64,000 bases of DNA from Flexivirga caeni. Its GTDB lineage: Bacteria; Actinomycetota; Actinomycetes; Actinomycetales; Dermatophilaceae. The DNA lies in assembly GCF_003724155.1 (NCBI RefSeq), contig NZ_RJJQ01000007.1, forward strand, positions 124,001-188,000, in the 5' to 3' direction. The notes under the pieces are model-generated. The model searched no databases. It was not told the DNA's origin and worked only from the letters and a program-made list of their open reading frames with translations. Both the position numbers and the translations under genes were made by a program. Shown here one piece after another: positions 7,508-17,294 of this stretch. Position 1 is the stretch's first letter; each line of letters begins with the position of its first letter.

Positions 7508-9517
7508 TCAGCTCACCCAGCCGCCGCGCCAGCCCCAGCCCCCCAGATCCCGGTAGGTCGCACCGCCCTGCCGGCCGCCGAGATAGCCGCCGACGACGGC
7601 AGCGCCCAGGTCGTCCAGTTCGGGTGCGACGACCCGCCCGTCGGCACGGCGAGCGAGCTGGTCGACGAATCGAGCCAGTCCGGGGTCTTCGCCCAGCCGG
7701 AAGATCGTCGTCTGGGCACCGAGGCGCACCGCGGTGTCCAGCTCGCGCACGGTGTAGGCGATGGTCAGCGGATGCGGCGGGTAGTCGAACCAGGCCTCGC
7801 CGTTCGGCTCCAGGTGCGCGGTCGGCTCACCGTCGGTCACGATGAGCAACACCGGCTGTGCGTTCGGGTGACGGCGGAAATGCTGGTTCGCCAGCATGAG
7901 CGCGTGATGCAGGTTGGTGCCCTTGTCCCACTCGGCCGACAGCGCGGTGAGCGTGTCGATGTCCATCGACTGCGCGTGCCGGCCAAAACCGATGAGTTGC
8001 AACGTGTCCCCGCGAAAACGCGTCTGGATCAAGTGGTGCAGCGCGAGAGCGGTGCGCTTCATGGGGACCCATCGCCCGTCCATCGCCATCGAGAAGGAGG
8101 TGTCGACGAGCAGCGCCACCGCCGCCTGGGTGCGCGCCTCGGTCTCCTGCACCTCGACGTCGGCGATGGTCAGCAGCCGGTCGTCGGCACCGCTCGCCCG
8201 GCGCAGCACAGCGTTCGTAAGGGTGCGCGTCACGTCCCACGGCTCCGTGTCGCCGAACTGCCACTCGCGGCTGGCGCCGGTGGGCTCCCCCGCCATACCG
8301 GCCCGACGGGCGTCGCGCGACCCGGCGCGCCCGTTCAGCCGAGTCGCCACATCCTTGAGCAGCGTGCGACCCAGCTCGCGCATCGCGCGCGGTGACAGCT
8401 TCAGCTCACCGCTGGAATCCTTTGTCAGATAACCCCGTTCGCGCAGCGCCCGCTCCAGCTCGGCCAGGGTCCGCGCGTCGGCAGCAGCCTCGTCGCCGAG
8501 CTGGCGCGCGAGCGCGTCGAGATCCAGATCGTCCATCTGCGCGCCGGAATACTGCTGCGACAACTGCTCCGACAGCTCGTCCAGCTGCGCCAGGTCCTGT
8601 ATGACGCCGGTGCCGTCGCCGAGCCCCATGCCCTGCTGACCGCCGAACTCCTCCGACCCGGACCAGTCCTCGCCGGGCCGCAACCCCTGCAGGTTCGCGT
8701 CCAGCTGGGCCAGCTGCTGCATCAGCTCGGGTGACCCGAACGCCTGCTGCGACAGCTGCATCAGCTCCTCGCGCTGTTCGGGGGTCATCGAGTTGAGCAT
8801 CCGCTGGGCGGCGGCCGCCCGCTGCGCGAGCGAGTCGAGCAATTCGTCGATGTTCTGCGGGTTTTCGGGGAAGAAGTCCCCGTGCTTCGCCATGAAGTCG
8901 GCGAACTGCTGGTCGGTATCCTCGCCGCGGGCGTGTGCTTCGAGCAGCTGGTTGAGGTCGCGCAGCATGTCGCCGATGCGCTGCCGGTCCTCGTCGGTCG
9001 CTCCCTCCAGCGCCTGCTTCATCCCGGCGAACCGCTGATCGAGCAACTCACGCCCGAGCAGGTCCTTGATCTGGTCGTACTTCTCGCGGGCTTCGCTGCT
9101 GCGCCACGGATAGTCGGCGAGCTCGTTCACCGCGGCCGCCGTCGACGGCGGGAGGTTCTCGATGCGCACTTCCGCGAAGCGGGCATCGTCGTCCAGGTCG
9201 CGAGCCAGCTGTTTGCGCTCGGCGAGCACCGCCTCGTCGAGCAGCTTCTTGATGTCGGCGAAGGTGCCGTCCAGGTTGTGCTTGGCGAGCAGTTCCCGGC
9301 GCTTCTCGGCGATCTGGCGGGCGAGGTCGTCCAGCCCGCGCTGCTGGCGGCCACCGCGGCGCAGGAATTCCCGCATCGCGTGTTCCGGGCTGTAGCCGGC
9401 CATCACGTCCTCGCCGATGGCGTCGAGCGCCTCGGCGAGGTCGACGGGTGGTGCCAGCGGGTCGGGGCCGCCGGCATACCGACCGTAGCGTGACCGATGA
9501 GTGTGCTTACGTGCCAA
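7508..9517 (-). CDS. VWA-domain protein, partner of MoxR-type ATPase
   Basis: A 669-residue cytosolic protein. Residues about 40-400 are charged, Gln-rich and mostly helical. The C-terminal third is a von Willebrand factor A domain with the metal-binding DTSFSM motif (about 472) and LIVTDGEP further on. VWA proteins commonly work with MoxR AAA+ ATPases as chaperones in metal insertion or complex assembly, by analogy with BchI/BchD chelatases. The TTG at 9517 is preferred because GGAGG lies 9 bases upstream and it overlaps the previous gene by 11 bases, indicating coupling. It is the third gene of an operon with the genes ending at 9507 and 10832. Confidence 0.8.
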   Translation of the reverse strand: MARKHTHRSRYGRYAGGPDPLAPPVDLAEALDAIGEDVMAGYSPEHAMREFLRRGGRQQRGLDDLARQIAEKRRELLAKHNLDGTFADIKKLLDEAVLAERKQLARDLDDDARFAEVRIENLPPSTAAAVNELADYPWRSSEAREKYDQIKDLLGRELLDQRFAGMKQALEGATDEDRQRIGDMLRDLNQLLEAHARGEDTDQQFADFMAKHGDFFPENPQNIDELLDSLAQRAAAAQRMLNSMTPEQREELMQLSQQAFGSPELMQQLAQLDANLQGLRPGEDWSGSEEFGGQQGMGLGDGTGVIQDLAQLDELSEQLSQQYSGAQMDDLDLDALARQLGDEAAADARTLAELERALRERGYLTKDSSGELKLSPRAMRELGRTLLKDVATRLNGRAGSRDARRAGMAGEPTGASREWQFGDTEPWDVTRTLTNAVLRRASGADDRLLTIADVEVQETEARTQAAVALLVDTSFSMAMDGRWVPMKRTALALHHLIQTRFRGDTLQLIGFGRHAQSMDIDTLTALSAEWDKGTNLHHALMLANQHFRRHPNAQPVLLIVTDGEPTAHLEPNGEAWFDYPPHPLTIAYTVRELDTAVRLGAQTTIFRLGEDPGLARFVDQLARRADGRVVAPELDDLGAAVVGGYLGGRQGGATYRDLGGWGWRGGWVS

Positions 9518-10835
9518 CGAGATACGCCTCCAGGATTTCGGGAAGTATGTCGGGCGTGTGCAGGACCAGATCGTCCGGTTCGGCCGTGAACAGCCCGCCG
9601 TATGTCGACAGCTCGATGTCGCACCCCGTGACCCGATAGACGCGGTCGTCGCGCACCCGCTCGCCGCCGACCAGGACCTCACCGTCGGTGATCTCGGCCC
9701 CGACCATCACCAGCTTCCCGAACGAGCGGCCGCGCAGGAAGCGTGGCGACCTCGCGGCATTCTCATCGGTCGCGCCGGACAGCGCCATCCGGCGCAGCTG
9801 CGCACCGGTGACGGTCGCAGTGGCGGCATTCGCCGGCGATGAGGTCAGCGCCCACAGGTCGCACCGGCGCACAACGCCCGTGGACAGGCCGGCGTCCAGC
9901 TGGGCCGGGAAGATCACCCCGACGTCCGCGGGATGCCGCGCCAGCAGTGCCGCTGCCATCAGGCGCGCTGCGCCACCACCGGTCAGCGGGTCGAAGTCCG
10001 CGCCCTGCGAGGATCCGATCGGCTCGGCGAGCCACTGCTCCAGGTCGCACTCGGCAGCCGAAACCTCTTGCAGCACAGCAGGATCCTGCGGACCGCCGGA
10101 CGCGATCTCCTCGACCGTCATCGAGACGACCTCGACCCGGCCGTCCTCGATCTGCACTCTGACCCGACCGAGATGCTCGGCGTAGTTGCCCGCCTGCACG
10201 ATCGGTAGGCCGGCCCGGTCCCCGTCCGGCAGCAGGGTGTGCGTGTGTCCGCCGACGATCAGATCGACCGCGCCGCGGGCATCCCACGACAGTGCCCGGT
10301 CCAGGTCGACCCCGCAGTGACTGAGCACGACAACGACGTCCGCTCCTTCGCGGCGGACCTGTCGCGCTGCGCGATCGACGCACTGGAACAGCCCGAACTC
10401 CTGCATCCCGAACGACCCGTAGACCGACGCCGGCACGGTGATGCCGATGACCCCGACCCGCACCTCCCCCGCGTCGATCAGTCGGTATGGCGCGACTCCC
10501 GGCAACAGTCCGCCGTCGACGCCCAGATTCGCCAGCACTGGAGGGGAGCCCAGTGCCTCGGCATACCTCGGGAGCACCCGCGGCCCGTAGCGCATCAGCC
10601 CACCGTTGCCGGGCACGGCGACGTCAACGCCGGCGGCACGCAGCGCTCGCCACCCGGACGTGCCATAGCTCAGGGCCGACAGCCGCACGCTCGACTCCTC
10701 GATGTCACCACCGTCCATGAGCAGCACCGGATGTTCGGCCTCGGCGCGAATCTGCTTGGCCCGGTGGGAAGCTCGCGCCAGCGCGGCATACCGGCCGTGG
10801 ACGTCGTTCCAGTGCAGGATCTCCAGCGTCGTCAT
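9507..10835 (-). CDS. 5'-nucleotidase/UshA-type metallophosphoesterase, atypical site
   Basis: A 442-residue protein of the 5'-nucleotidase family (metallophosphoesterase domain about 1-220, C-terminal nucleotidase domain about 250-440). Metal-site motifs HWNDVHG, MDGGD, LSHCG and VGGHTHT are present. The usual GNHE motif is replaced by PGNGGLMRYG, so the metal-ligand and catalytic-dyad His is missing. No signal peptide is seen although relatives are usually exported. Its ATG overlaps the stop of the AAA+ gene (ATGA at 10832-10835), and its end overlaps the VWA gene, so all three are probably made together. It may be a cytosolic enzyme with altered chemistry or a non-catalytic partner. Confidence 0.78.
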   Translation of the reverse strand: MTTLEILHWNDVHGRYAALARASHRAKQIRAEAEHPVLLMDGGDIEESSVRLSALSYGTSGWRALRAAGVDVAVPGNGGLMRYGPRVLPRYAEALGSPPVLANLGVDGGLLPGVAPYRLIDAGEVRVGVIGITVPASVYGSFGMQEFGLFQCVDRAARQVRREGADVVVVLSHCGVDLDRALSWDARGAVDLIVGGHTHTLLPDGDRAGLPIVQAGNYAEHLGRVRVQIEDGRVEVVSMTVEEIASGGPQDPAVLQEVSAAECDLEQWLAEPIGSSQGADFDPLTGGGAARLMAAALLARHPADVGVIFPAQLDAGLSTGVVRRCDLWALTSSPANAATATVTGAQLRRMALSGATDENAARSPRFLRGRSFGKLVMVGAEITDGEVLVGGERVRDDRVYRVTGCDIELSTYGGLFTAEPDDLVLHTPDILPEILEAYLVGT

Positions 10836-12256
10836 ACGCCGTCCTCGCCGTAGACGGTGTTGCCGTCCTCGTCGGACTCCTTGCTGACCTGCTTGACCAG
10901 GTAGAGCCCCTCCAGGGCGAGTTCGACCGCCGCCGCACGTTCCCCGGCCGTGAGGGCGCCGAGCCGCTCGGCGATCTGGTCGTAGAGGTCCGACTCCCCG
11001 AGCACCGGCAGGTCGCCGAGCACCGCGCCGGCGCTCACCTGTTCACCCGTCGTCACCTGTGCACCATGCTCCAAGGCGCACACCAGCAGGCCGAGGTCTA
11101 TGCCGCGCAGCCGGCTGCGTGCCGTGTCGGCGGTCGCGAGCCGCAGCAAGTGCTCCAGGATCGCCTCCTCCCGGCCCTCGTGGCCGGTCTCGAACTCCAC
11201 CTTGCCGGCGAGCACATCCAGGGCGGTGCCCAGGTCGATGACGCGGGCCACCGCCTCGTCCTCACCTTGCAGAGTCGCCCGGTGCAGCGCCGCGGCAGCG
11301 ACTGTCTCAGCCGCGGCAATCGCGAAACGCGCTGATACGCCGGACCGTTGGTCCACGGCAGTGGATTCGCGCAGGCCCCGGGTGAAGCGTGCCAGGATCT
11401 CCACGAGGTATGACGGGACCGTCGCGACCAGCTGCGCTTCCTGCTCGATCACCGCCATTTCGCCTTCGACCTCGAGCGGGTAGTGGGTGCGGATCTGCGC
11501 GCCGAAGCGGTCCTTCAGGGGGGTGATGATCCGGCCGCGGTTGGTGTAGTCCTCGGGGTTGGCGCTGGCGACGACGAGGACGTCCAGCGGCAGACGCAGC
11601 GTGTAGCCGCGCACCTGGATGTCGCGCTCCTCCATCACGTTGAGCATCGCGACCTGAATGCGTTCGGCGAGGTCGGGCAGCTCGTTGATCGCCACAATGC
11701 CGCGGTGGGCGCGCGGGATCAGCCCGAAGTGAATGGTCTCCGGATCGCCCAGGCTGCGGCCTTCCGCAACCTTCATCGGGTCGACGTCGCCGACCAGGTC
11801 GCCGACGGAAGTGTCTGGTGTTGCGAGCTTTTCGGCGTACCGCTCACTGCGATGCCGCCACGCGACCGGCAACTCGTCGCCGAGTTCGGCGGCTCGCCGC
11901 CGGGATGCCGGGGTGATCGGCTCATAGGGGTGTTCGCCGAGTTCGGAGCCGTCGATGACCGGCGTCCATTCGTCGAGCAGCCCGACGAGGGTCCGCAGGA
12001 CGCGGGTCTTGCCCTGGCCGCGTTCGCCGAGCAGCACCACGTCGTGGCCGGCCAGCAGCGCGCGCTCGAGTTGGGGCAGCACGGTGTCGTCGAAGCCCTG
12101 GATGCCGGGCCACGGGTCGTCCCCAGCGGCGAGCCGCGCGACCAGATTGCCGCGCAACTCCTCCCGGATGGTCCGCTGCCGGTGCCCTGCGGCGCGCAGT
12201 TCGCCGACGGTCGAGATGGTGGGTGCAGGTGTCGAAGTGGTCGAATCCGTCACCAC
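10832..12256 (-). CDS. MoxR/Mg-chelatase-like AAA+ ATPase
   Basis: A 474-residue AAA+ protein. Walker A is GERGQGKT (about 77-84) and Walker B is GIVAINELPDL, followed by MEERDIQVRGY and VVASANPEDY, the pattern of BchI/MoxR-clade ATPases. This clade drives maturation or metal insertion in a VWA-bearing partner, and such a partner is two genes downstream. GTG at 12256 is the likely start; GGAGG sits 12 bases upstream, slightly far. It is the first gene of the three-gene operon. The substrate is unknown. Confidence 0.85.
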   Translation of the reverse strand: MVTDSTTSTPAPTISTVGELRAAGHRQRTIREELRGNLVARLAAGDDPWPGIQGFDDTVLPQLERALLAGHDVVLLGERGQGKTRVLRTLVGLLDEWTPVIDGSELGEHPYEPITPASRRRAAELGDELPVAWRHRSERYAEKLATPDTSVGDLVGDVDPMKVAEGRSLGDPETIHFGLIPRAHRGIVAINELPDLAERIQVAMLNVMEERDIQVRGYTLRLPLDVLVVASANPEDYTNRGRIITPLKDRFGAQIRTHYPLEVEGEMAVIEQEAQLVATVPSYLVEILARFTRGLRESTAVDQRSGVSARFAIAAAETVAAAALHRATLQGEDEAVARVIDLGTALDVLAGKVEFETGHEGREEAILEHLLRLATADTARSRLRGIDLGLLVCALEHGAQVTTGEQVSAGAVLGDLPVLGESDLYDQIAERLGALTAGERAAAVELALEGLYLVKQVSKESDEDGNTVYGEDGV

Positions 12257-12300
12257 ACCAACGCTACGCCTCCATCTTGGAGCGCCTCGGGGGGTTCGGC

Positions 12301-12681
12301 TCAGCCCTGCCGCCCAGCGTCCGGCGCGCAGACGTCCGAACGCGTGAGGAAGCGGTAACCCGTCGGCCCCTCCAGCGAAAAGCCCGCCCCACGGCCCTTG
12401 ACCAGATCAATGGTCAGCTCCGTGTGCTTCCAGACTTCGTACTGCTCGCCGGAGATGTAGACCGGCACCGGCTGATAACCGTCGCCGACCGCGAGATCGC
12501 CCAAGTGCACGTCACGCTGCCCGATGCGGTATTCGCCCTGCGGGTAGCACATGGGGGACGAACCGTCACAGCATCCGCCCGACTGGTGGAACATCAGCGG
12601 GCCGTTCTCATCGATCAGTTGCCGAAGCATCCGGGCTGCGTCTTCGGTCACCTCGACCCCGGCCGTGTGTTGGTCAGTCAT
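12301..12681 (-). CDS. DUF779 protein linked to aldehyde dehydrogenase
   Basis: A 126-residue protein of the DUF779 family. It shows the family's Cys-rich GGCCDGSSPMCYP segment (about 38-50), likely binding metal, and the ELTIDLVKGRGAGFSLE segment. In many actinobacteria and proteobacteria this gene follows an ExaC-type aldehyde dehydrogenase, as here, 78 bases downstream. Its biochemical role is not established. The Met at 12681 is preferred over the upstream ones because AGGGAAG lies at the proper distance. Confidence 0.8.
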   Translation of the reverse strand: MTDQHTAGVEVTEDAARMLRQLIDENGPLMFHQSGGCCDGSSPMCYPQGEYRIGQRDVHLGDLAVGDGYQPVPVYISGEQYEVWKHTELTIDLVKGRGAGFSLEGPTGYRFLTRSDVCAPDAGRQG

Positions 12682-12759
12682 CGGAATCGCTTCCCTTCTC
12701 ATGGCGTTCGCCCGCCCCGCCATCGTATGGCGGAACGGGCGAACGACCGGATCACCGGC

Positions 12760-14283
12760 TTAGAAGAAGCCGAGCTTGTTGGCGCTGTAGGAGACCAGCA
12801 TGTTCTTGGTCTGCTGGTAGTGGTCCAGCATCATCAGGTGGTTTTCGCGGCCGATGCCGGACGACTTGTAACCGCCGAACGCGGCGTGTGCCGGGTAGGC
12901 GTGGTAGCAGTTCGTCCACACCCGGCCGGCCTGGATCTCGCGGCCGGCACGGTAAGCCGTGTTGATGTCGCGGGACCACACACCGGACCCCAGGCCGTAG
13001 AGCGTGTCGTTGGCAATCGACATGGCGTCGTCGAAGCCGTCGAACTCGGTCACCGACAGCACCGGGCCGAAGATCTCTTCCTGGAAAATCCGCATCTTGT
13101 TGTTGCCGACGAAGATCGTGGGGGCCACGTAGTAGCCGCCGGACAGGTCCCCGCCGAGGTCGACGCGCTCACCACCGGTGATGATCCGCGCGCCCTCCTT
13201 GGTGCCGATGTCTATATAGGACAGGATCTTCTCCAGCTGGTCGTTGCTGGCCTGCGCGCCCACCATGGTGTCGGTGTCGAGCGGGTTGCCCTGCACGATC
13301 GCCTTGACCCGCTCGGTGCCGTCGGAGAGGAAGGAGTCGAAGATCGACTTCTGGATCAGCGCCCGGCTCGGGCAGGTGCAGACCTCGCCCTGGTTGAGCG
13401 CGAACATCGCGAAGCCCTCGAGCGCCTTGTCGTAGAACGCGTCGTTGTGCGCGGCCACGTCGTCGAAGAAGATGTTCGGGCTCTTGCCGCCGAGTTCCAG
13501 GGTCACCGGGATGAGGTTCTCGCTGGCGTACTGCATGATCAATCGGCCGGTGGTGGTCTCACCGGTGAACGCGACCTTGCGGATCCGGTTCGACGAGGCG
13601 AGCGGCTTGCCCGCCTCCACGCCGAAACCGTTGATGATGTTGAGAACTCCGGCCGGCAGCAGATCGCCGATGAGTTCGGCCAGCAGCAAGATCGACGCGG
13701 GGGTCTGCTCCGCGGGCTTCAGGACGACGCAGTTGCCGGCGGCCAGTGCCGGCGCCAGCTTCCAGGTTGCCATCAGCAGCGGGAAGTTCCACGGGATGAT
13801 CTGCCCGACCACACCGAGCGGCTCGTGGAAGTGGTAGGCGACGGTGTCGTCGTCGATCTGGCTGATGTGTCCTTCCTGGGCACGGATCGCTGCCGCAAAA
13901 TAGCGGAAGTGGTCGACCGCGAGGGGCAGGTCGGCCGCCAGGCTCTCGCGTACCGGCTTGCCGTTGTCCCAGGTCTCACCGACGGCGAGCATCTCGAGGT
14001 TCTGCTCGATGCGGTCGGCGATCTGCAACAGGATGTTGGAGCGTTCGGTGACCGAGGTCTTGCTCCATGCCGGGAAGGCGGCCCACGCGGCGTCGAGCGC
14101 CTTCTCGACGTCGGCCTCGGTCGACTGGGCGATCTCGGTGAACACCTTGCCGTTGACCGGCGAGATGTTCTCGAAGTACTTGCCGGTCGCCGGCGGCACC
14201 CAGTCGCCACCGATGAAGTTGTCGTAGCGGGACTTGTACGAAACGGGGCTGCCCGCTTCGCCCGGTCGCGCGTAAGTAGTCAT
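12760..14283 (-). CDS. exaC: NAD-dependent (acet)aldehyde dehydrogenase, ExaC type
   Basis: A 507-residue aldehyde dehydrogenase. It has the cofactor segment [10 protein letters not shown], the catalytic Glu in LELGGKSPN and the catalytic Cys in [11 protein letters not shown] (about residue 300), which with [10 protein letters not shown] near the end is typical of the ExaC/AcoD group that oxidises acetaldehyde during ethanol or acetoin use. The ATG at 14283 has GGAGG 8 bases upstream. A regulator lies 98 bases upstream on the same strand and a DUF779 gene downstream, the usual three-gene neighbourhood. No GTATGNCG octamer occurs in this gene. Confidence 0.9.
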   Translation of the reverse strand: MTTYARPGEAGSPVSYKSRYDNFIGGDWVPPATGKYFENISPVNGKVFTEIAQSTEADVEKALDAAWAAFPAWSKTSVTERSNILLQIADRIEQNLEMLAVGETWDNGKPVRESLAADLPLAVDHFRYFAAAIRAQEGHISQIDDDTVAYHFHEPLGVVGQIIPWNFPLLMATWKLAPALAAGNCVVLKPAEQTPASILLLAELIGDLLPAGVLNIINGFGVEAGKPLASSNRIRKVAFTGETTTGRLIMQYASENLIPVTLELGGKSPNIFFDDVAAHNDAFYDKALEGFAMFALNQGEVCTCPSRALIQKSIFDSFLSDGTERVKAIVQGNPLDTDTMVGAQASNDQLEKILSYIDIGTKEGARIITGGERVDLGGDLSGGYYVAPTIFVGNNKMRIFQEEIFGPVLSVTEFDGFDDAMSIANDTLYGLGSGVWSRDINTAYRAGREIQAGRVWTNCYHAYPAHAAFGGYKSSGIGRENHLMMLDHYQQTKNMLVSYSANKLGFF

Positions 14284-14354
14284 CTGGAGGTCCTCCTGGC
14301 GGATCGTTTCGTCGCACAAGCACCATTGCCCTGCGTGTGATCCACGTTACGTGG

Positions 14355-14380
14355 CGCAACGTTGCACGAACGTTGCGTTC
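14355..14380. promoter_or_regulatory. Operator candidates upstream of the aldehyde dehydrogenase
   Basis: GCAACGTTGC (14356-14365) is a perfect 10-base palindrome, followed by a second CGTTGC in ACGAACGTTGCGTTC. The pair straddles the end of the regulator gene and lies 72-97 bases before the dehydrogenase start. Binding by the adjacent GAF regulator is an inference. Confidence 0.4.
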
Positions 14381-14381
14381 G

Positions 14382-15641
14382 TCACCTTCCGCGCAAGTGG
14401 GTGACTCGTGCGCTGACGGTGTCGCTGCGCGGTGACCGCGGGCCCATCAGCGACTCGGCGGTCTCCCACAGTTGCAGGTCGTCGCGCCCGAAAGCCGTAT
14501 CGGCAAAACGTAGTAACAGGTCTGAATCCCCGTGTGCCAGCACGGAATTGCGCATCCGCAGATGCAACTGATCCCTGATCTGTATGACGCCAGGTGCCTC
14601 GGACTCCGGCAGCACCGGGCCGCGATAGGCAGCGACCGCTGCACCGATCTCGCCCCGGTCGAGGTGTTCGCGCACTTCCGCGACGTCGCTATGGATGTGG
14701 CCCGCCAGCCGGTATGGCCGGGACACCAGCATGCCTGAGGGGAGCAGGCCGCGCAGCCGCGACACCTCCGCCCGCAACGTCACCGAGGGACGGTCGTCGT
14801 CGGTCAGTTCGACGGAAAGCTGACCGGCCGACATACCGCCGGTGGATTCCGAGAGCAGCAGGAGCAGTTCGCTGTGCCGCAGCCCGAAGCGGCGCAGGCT
14901 GTCTCCGCTGGACAGGGTCGCTCCGCTCCCGCCGAGCACGGTCAGGCGGTGTCCGCCGGAGCGCCACGGCGAGTCCTGCATCGTCAGGCCAGATGTCAGG
15001 CGGCTGATGCGTAGCTGCGCTTCGACCGCGGCGACCGTGGCGCTCACCAGTGCGAGGCTCTGCGGCGCGGCCGCCTCGTCGCCCCCGGTCAGGTCGAGTG
15101 CACCGAGCATCGCACCGGTGTCGGGATCATGGATCGGCGCCGCCGAACAACTCCACGCCGTAGCCTGGCGGACGAGGTGCTCGGCACCCCGGATGCGGAC
15201 CGCGCGATCGATCGCGAGGGCCGTGCCGGGTGCGTTGGTTCCCGCGGCCTGCTCGGTCCATTTGGCGCCGGGAAGGAAGAGCATCGTCTCGGCACGAGCC
15301 CGCAACGTCGCGTCACCTTCGACCCACAGCAGACGTCCGGCCGCGTCGCTGACGGCGACGAGCAGGCCCGCCTCGGCGGCACTGTCGGTCAGCAGCGAAC
15401 GGATCAGCGGCAGTGACGCGGCGAGCGGATGGTTCTCCCGAAGTGACTCGAGGGCGGAGTCGCCGAGCGGCTCCTGCCGCAGCTCGGCCTCGGGGTCGAG
15501 TCCGTCGGTCAGCGAACGCAACCACGACTGATAGACCTCAGGGCGCACGGCGTGCCGCTCGCGCCGCTCCAGAAAGGCCTCGCGGGCGCGTTCCACCGCG
15601 CGACGGTCGTCGCCGAGAGGCTGCGGTCGCGAGCGGACCAT
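14382..15641 (-). CDS. GAF-domain regulator of the aldehyde dehydrogenase genes
   Basis: A 419-residue cytosolic protein. Residues about 20-90 match the N-terminal segment of AcoR-like activators (VYQSWLRSL), followed by a GAF sensor domain (about 90-230, with SDAAGRLLWVEGDA and AAPIHDPDTGAMLGALDL). The C-terminal half is not the sigma54-activating AAA+ domain of AcoR but the winged-helix-like region seen in actinobacterial relatives (LLLLLSESTGGMSAGQL). It probably senses aldehyde or a metabolite and activates the dehydrogenase gene 98 bases downstream. The ATG at 15641 follows GTGGAG; the longer open frame upstream is arginine-rich shadow sequence. Confidence 0.7.
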   Translation of the reverse strand: MVRSRPQPLGDDRRAVERAREAFLERRERHAVRPEVYQSWLRSLTDGLDPEAELRQEPLGDSALESLRENHPLAASLPLIRSLLTDSAAEAGLLVAVSDAAGRLLWVEGDATLRARAETMLFLPGAKWTEQAAGTNAPGTALAIDRAVRIRGAEHLVRQATAWSCSAAPIHDPDTGAMLGALDLTGGDEAAAPQSLALVSATVAAVEAQLRISRLTSGLTMQDSPWRSGGHRLTVLGGSGATLSSGDSLRRFGLRHSELLLLLSESTGGMSAGQLSVELTDDDRPSVTLRAEVSRLRGLLPSGMLVSRPYRLAGHIHSDVAEVREHLDRGEIGAAVAAYRGPVLPESEAPGVIQIRDQLHLRMRNSVLAHGDSDLLLRFADTAFGRDDLQLWETAESLMGPRSPRSDTVSARVTHLRGR

Positions 15642-15718
15642 CACTCCACGGTAGTCGCCCGCGCGCGGTCTGCCCCGGCGTTCGCTGATTGTCGTCCCCT
15701 GTTCGTACGCTGGCCGGT

Positions 15719-16513
15719 ATGACGCAACGCATCGGCGCACATGTCGACCAGCAGGACCCCATCGCGGAAGCAGCCGCGCGCGGCACCACGGTCGTGCAGT
15801 TCTTCCTCGGCGACCCGCAGAGCTACAAGGGACCGGTCGTCGCGTATGACGGCGGCGCCGCCAAACTGCGCGCCGACGCGGAAGCAGCCGGAGTGACGCT
15901 CTACGTCCACGCGCCATACATCATCAACGTCGCCACGCTGAACAACCGCATCCGCATCCCGAGCCGCAAGCTGCTGCAGCAGCACCTGAACGCGGCTGCG
16001 GAGATCGGCGCTACCGGGCTGATCGTGCACGGCGGGCATGTGAACAAGTCCGACGATCCGGCCACGGGTTTCGACAACTGGCGCAAGGCGATCGAAGCCA
16101 CCGATTGCAAGATCCCGTTGCTGATCGAGAACACCGCCGGCGGCGACAACGCGATGGCCCGCCACCTCGACCGGATCGCCGGTGTGTGGCGGGCGATCTC
16201 ACGCGCGGAGGGGCACGAGCAGGTGGGATTCTGCCTCGACACCTGTCACGCCTGGGCGGGTGGCATCGCGCTTGCGGAGGCGGCCGAACGCATCCACGAC
16301 ATCACCGGACGCATCGACCTGGTGCATGGCAACGACAGCCGCGACGGCTTCGACTCCGGCGCCGACCGGCACGCCAACCTCGGTGCGGGACAGATCGATC
16401 CGGACGAACTGGCCGCCGTCGTCCGCGCCGCGGGCGCGCCCGTCGTGTGCGAGACGCCCGGCGGCGCCGACGAGCACAAGGCGGACATCGCTTGGTTGCG
16501 CGACCGGCTGTAA
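15719..16513 (+). CDS. nfo: Endonuclease IV (AP endonuclease)
   Basis: A 264-residue TIM-barrel nuclease of the endonuclease IV family, which cuts DNA 5' to abasic sites in base excision repair. Metal-site segments are visible: [57 protein letters not shown] and CETPGG. Length is slightly short for the family (about 280). The start codon at 15719 lies inside a GTATGACG octamer and no ribosome-binding site precedes it, so the message may be leaderless. It is divergent from the GAF regulator with 77 bases between. Confidence 0.9.
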   Translation: MTQRIGAHVDQQDPIAEAAARGTTVVQFFLGDPQSYKGPVVAYDGGAAKLRADAEAAGVTLYVHAPYIINVATLNNRIRIPSRKLLQQHLNAAAEIGATGLIVHGGHVNKSDDPATGFDNWRKAIEATDCKIPLLIENTAGGDNAMARHLDRIAGVWRAISRAEGHEQVGFCLDTCHAWAGGIALAEAAERIHDITGRIDLVHGNDSRDGFDSGADRHANLGAGQIDPDELAAVVRAAGAPVVCETPGGADEHKADIAWLRDRL

Positions 16514-16541
16514 GGCCCCAAGATTTTCGCTCGGTCGGACC

Positions 16542-17294
16542 TCAGTCCGCGTGGCTGACCATGTTGACGACCGTGCCGTCGGGGGCCTGCACGAAGAAGC
16601 GCCGCACACCCCATTCCTCGTGGGTCAGCGGGTGCACGATGCGATAGCCGCGGCGTTGCGCTTCGGCGTATGCCGCGTCGACGTCCGCGACGTGCACGGA
16701 GATCGCCGAATCCACCGGCGCTGTGGCGTCGCGCGTCACCAGCTGAACCGCCGCACCGGTCTGCGGCGCGCTGCGATGCGCGACCCAGCCGAGGTTGAAG
16801 CCCTCGTCGGTGAGGCCGAGGAAGTCGCGATAGAAACCGGCTGCCTCGGGGATGTCGGCGACCGGCAGATTCACCGTGAGGTCGCGCGCGAGTCCGGGGG
16901 CTGATGGGCGGTCCGCCTCCGCGGGCTGGTTGAACATCCACCGGTGCCCGAACGGGTCGTGCAGCACCGCGATCCGGCCGTGCGGCGTGTCCTCCGGCTC
17001 CCGATCGATCTGCGCCCCCACCGTTTCCGCCCGCCGGACGACGACGTCCACCGCGGACGTCTCGACGTGCAGCGAGACCGCGCTGCCCCGCGTCGGGTTG
17101 GGCGCGGCCACCCCGGCACCGTCGAACTGGTCGGACAGCATGAAGCATCCGTCCTTGCCGATCGTCAGCTCCACGTGCCCGATCCGTCCGTCCTCCATCA
17201 CGATCGGCTCGAAAGACACCCGTGCGCCGAAAGCGCTGCGATACCAGTCGATTGCGGCGCGTGCATCCGCGACGCAGAGGTATGGCGTGATCAT
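16542..17294 (-). CDS. Two-domain VOC (glyoxalase-fold) protein
   Basis: A 250-residue protein made of two glyoxalase/bleomycin-resistance domains, about 1-120 (ITPYLCVADA...HDPFGHRWMF) and 128-250 (LTVNLPVADI...APDGTVVNMV). Each has the beta-alpha-beta-beta-beta pattern and a DPFG or APDG turn. Such fusions often form one metal site between domains, but substrate is not predictable. Its start overlaps the stop of the truncated-globin gene by 4 bases (ATGA), so the two are co-translated. Confidence 0.8.
   Translation of the reverse strand: MITPYLCVADARAAIDWYRSAFGARVSFEPIVMEDGRIGHVELTIGKDGCFMLSDQFDGAGVAAPNPTRGSAVSLHVETSAVDVVVRRAETVGAQIDREPEDTPHGRIAVLHDPFGHRWMFNQPAEADRPSAPGLARDLTVNLPVADIPEAAGFYRDFLGLTDEGFNLGWVAHRSAPQTGAAVQLVTRDATAPVDSAISVHVADVDAAYAEAQRRGYRIVHPLTHEEWGVRRFFVQAPDGTVVNMVSHAD

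Noticed and set aside
11483-14340. Very long plus-strand frames (291 and 705 codons) across the AAA+ and aldehyde dehydrogenase genes
   Set aside because: Antisense shadows; the minus-strand proteins have complete catalytic motifs.
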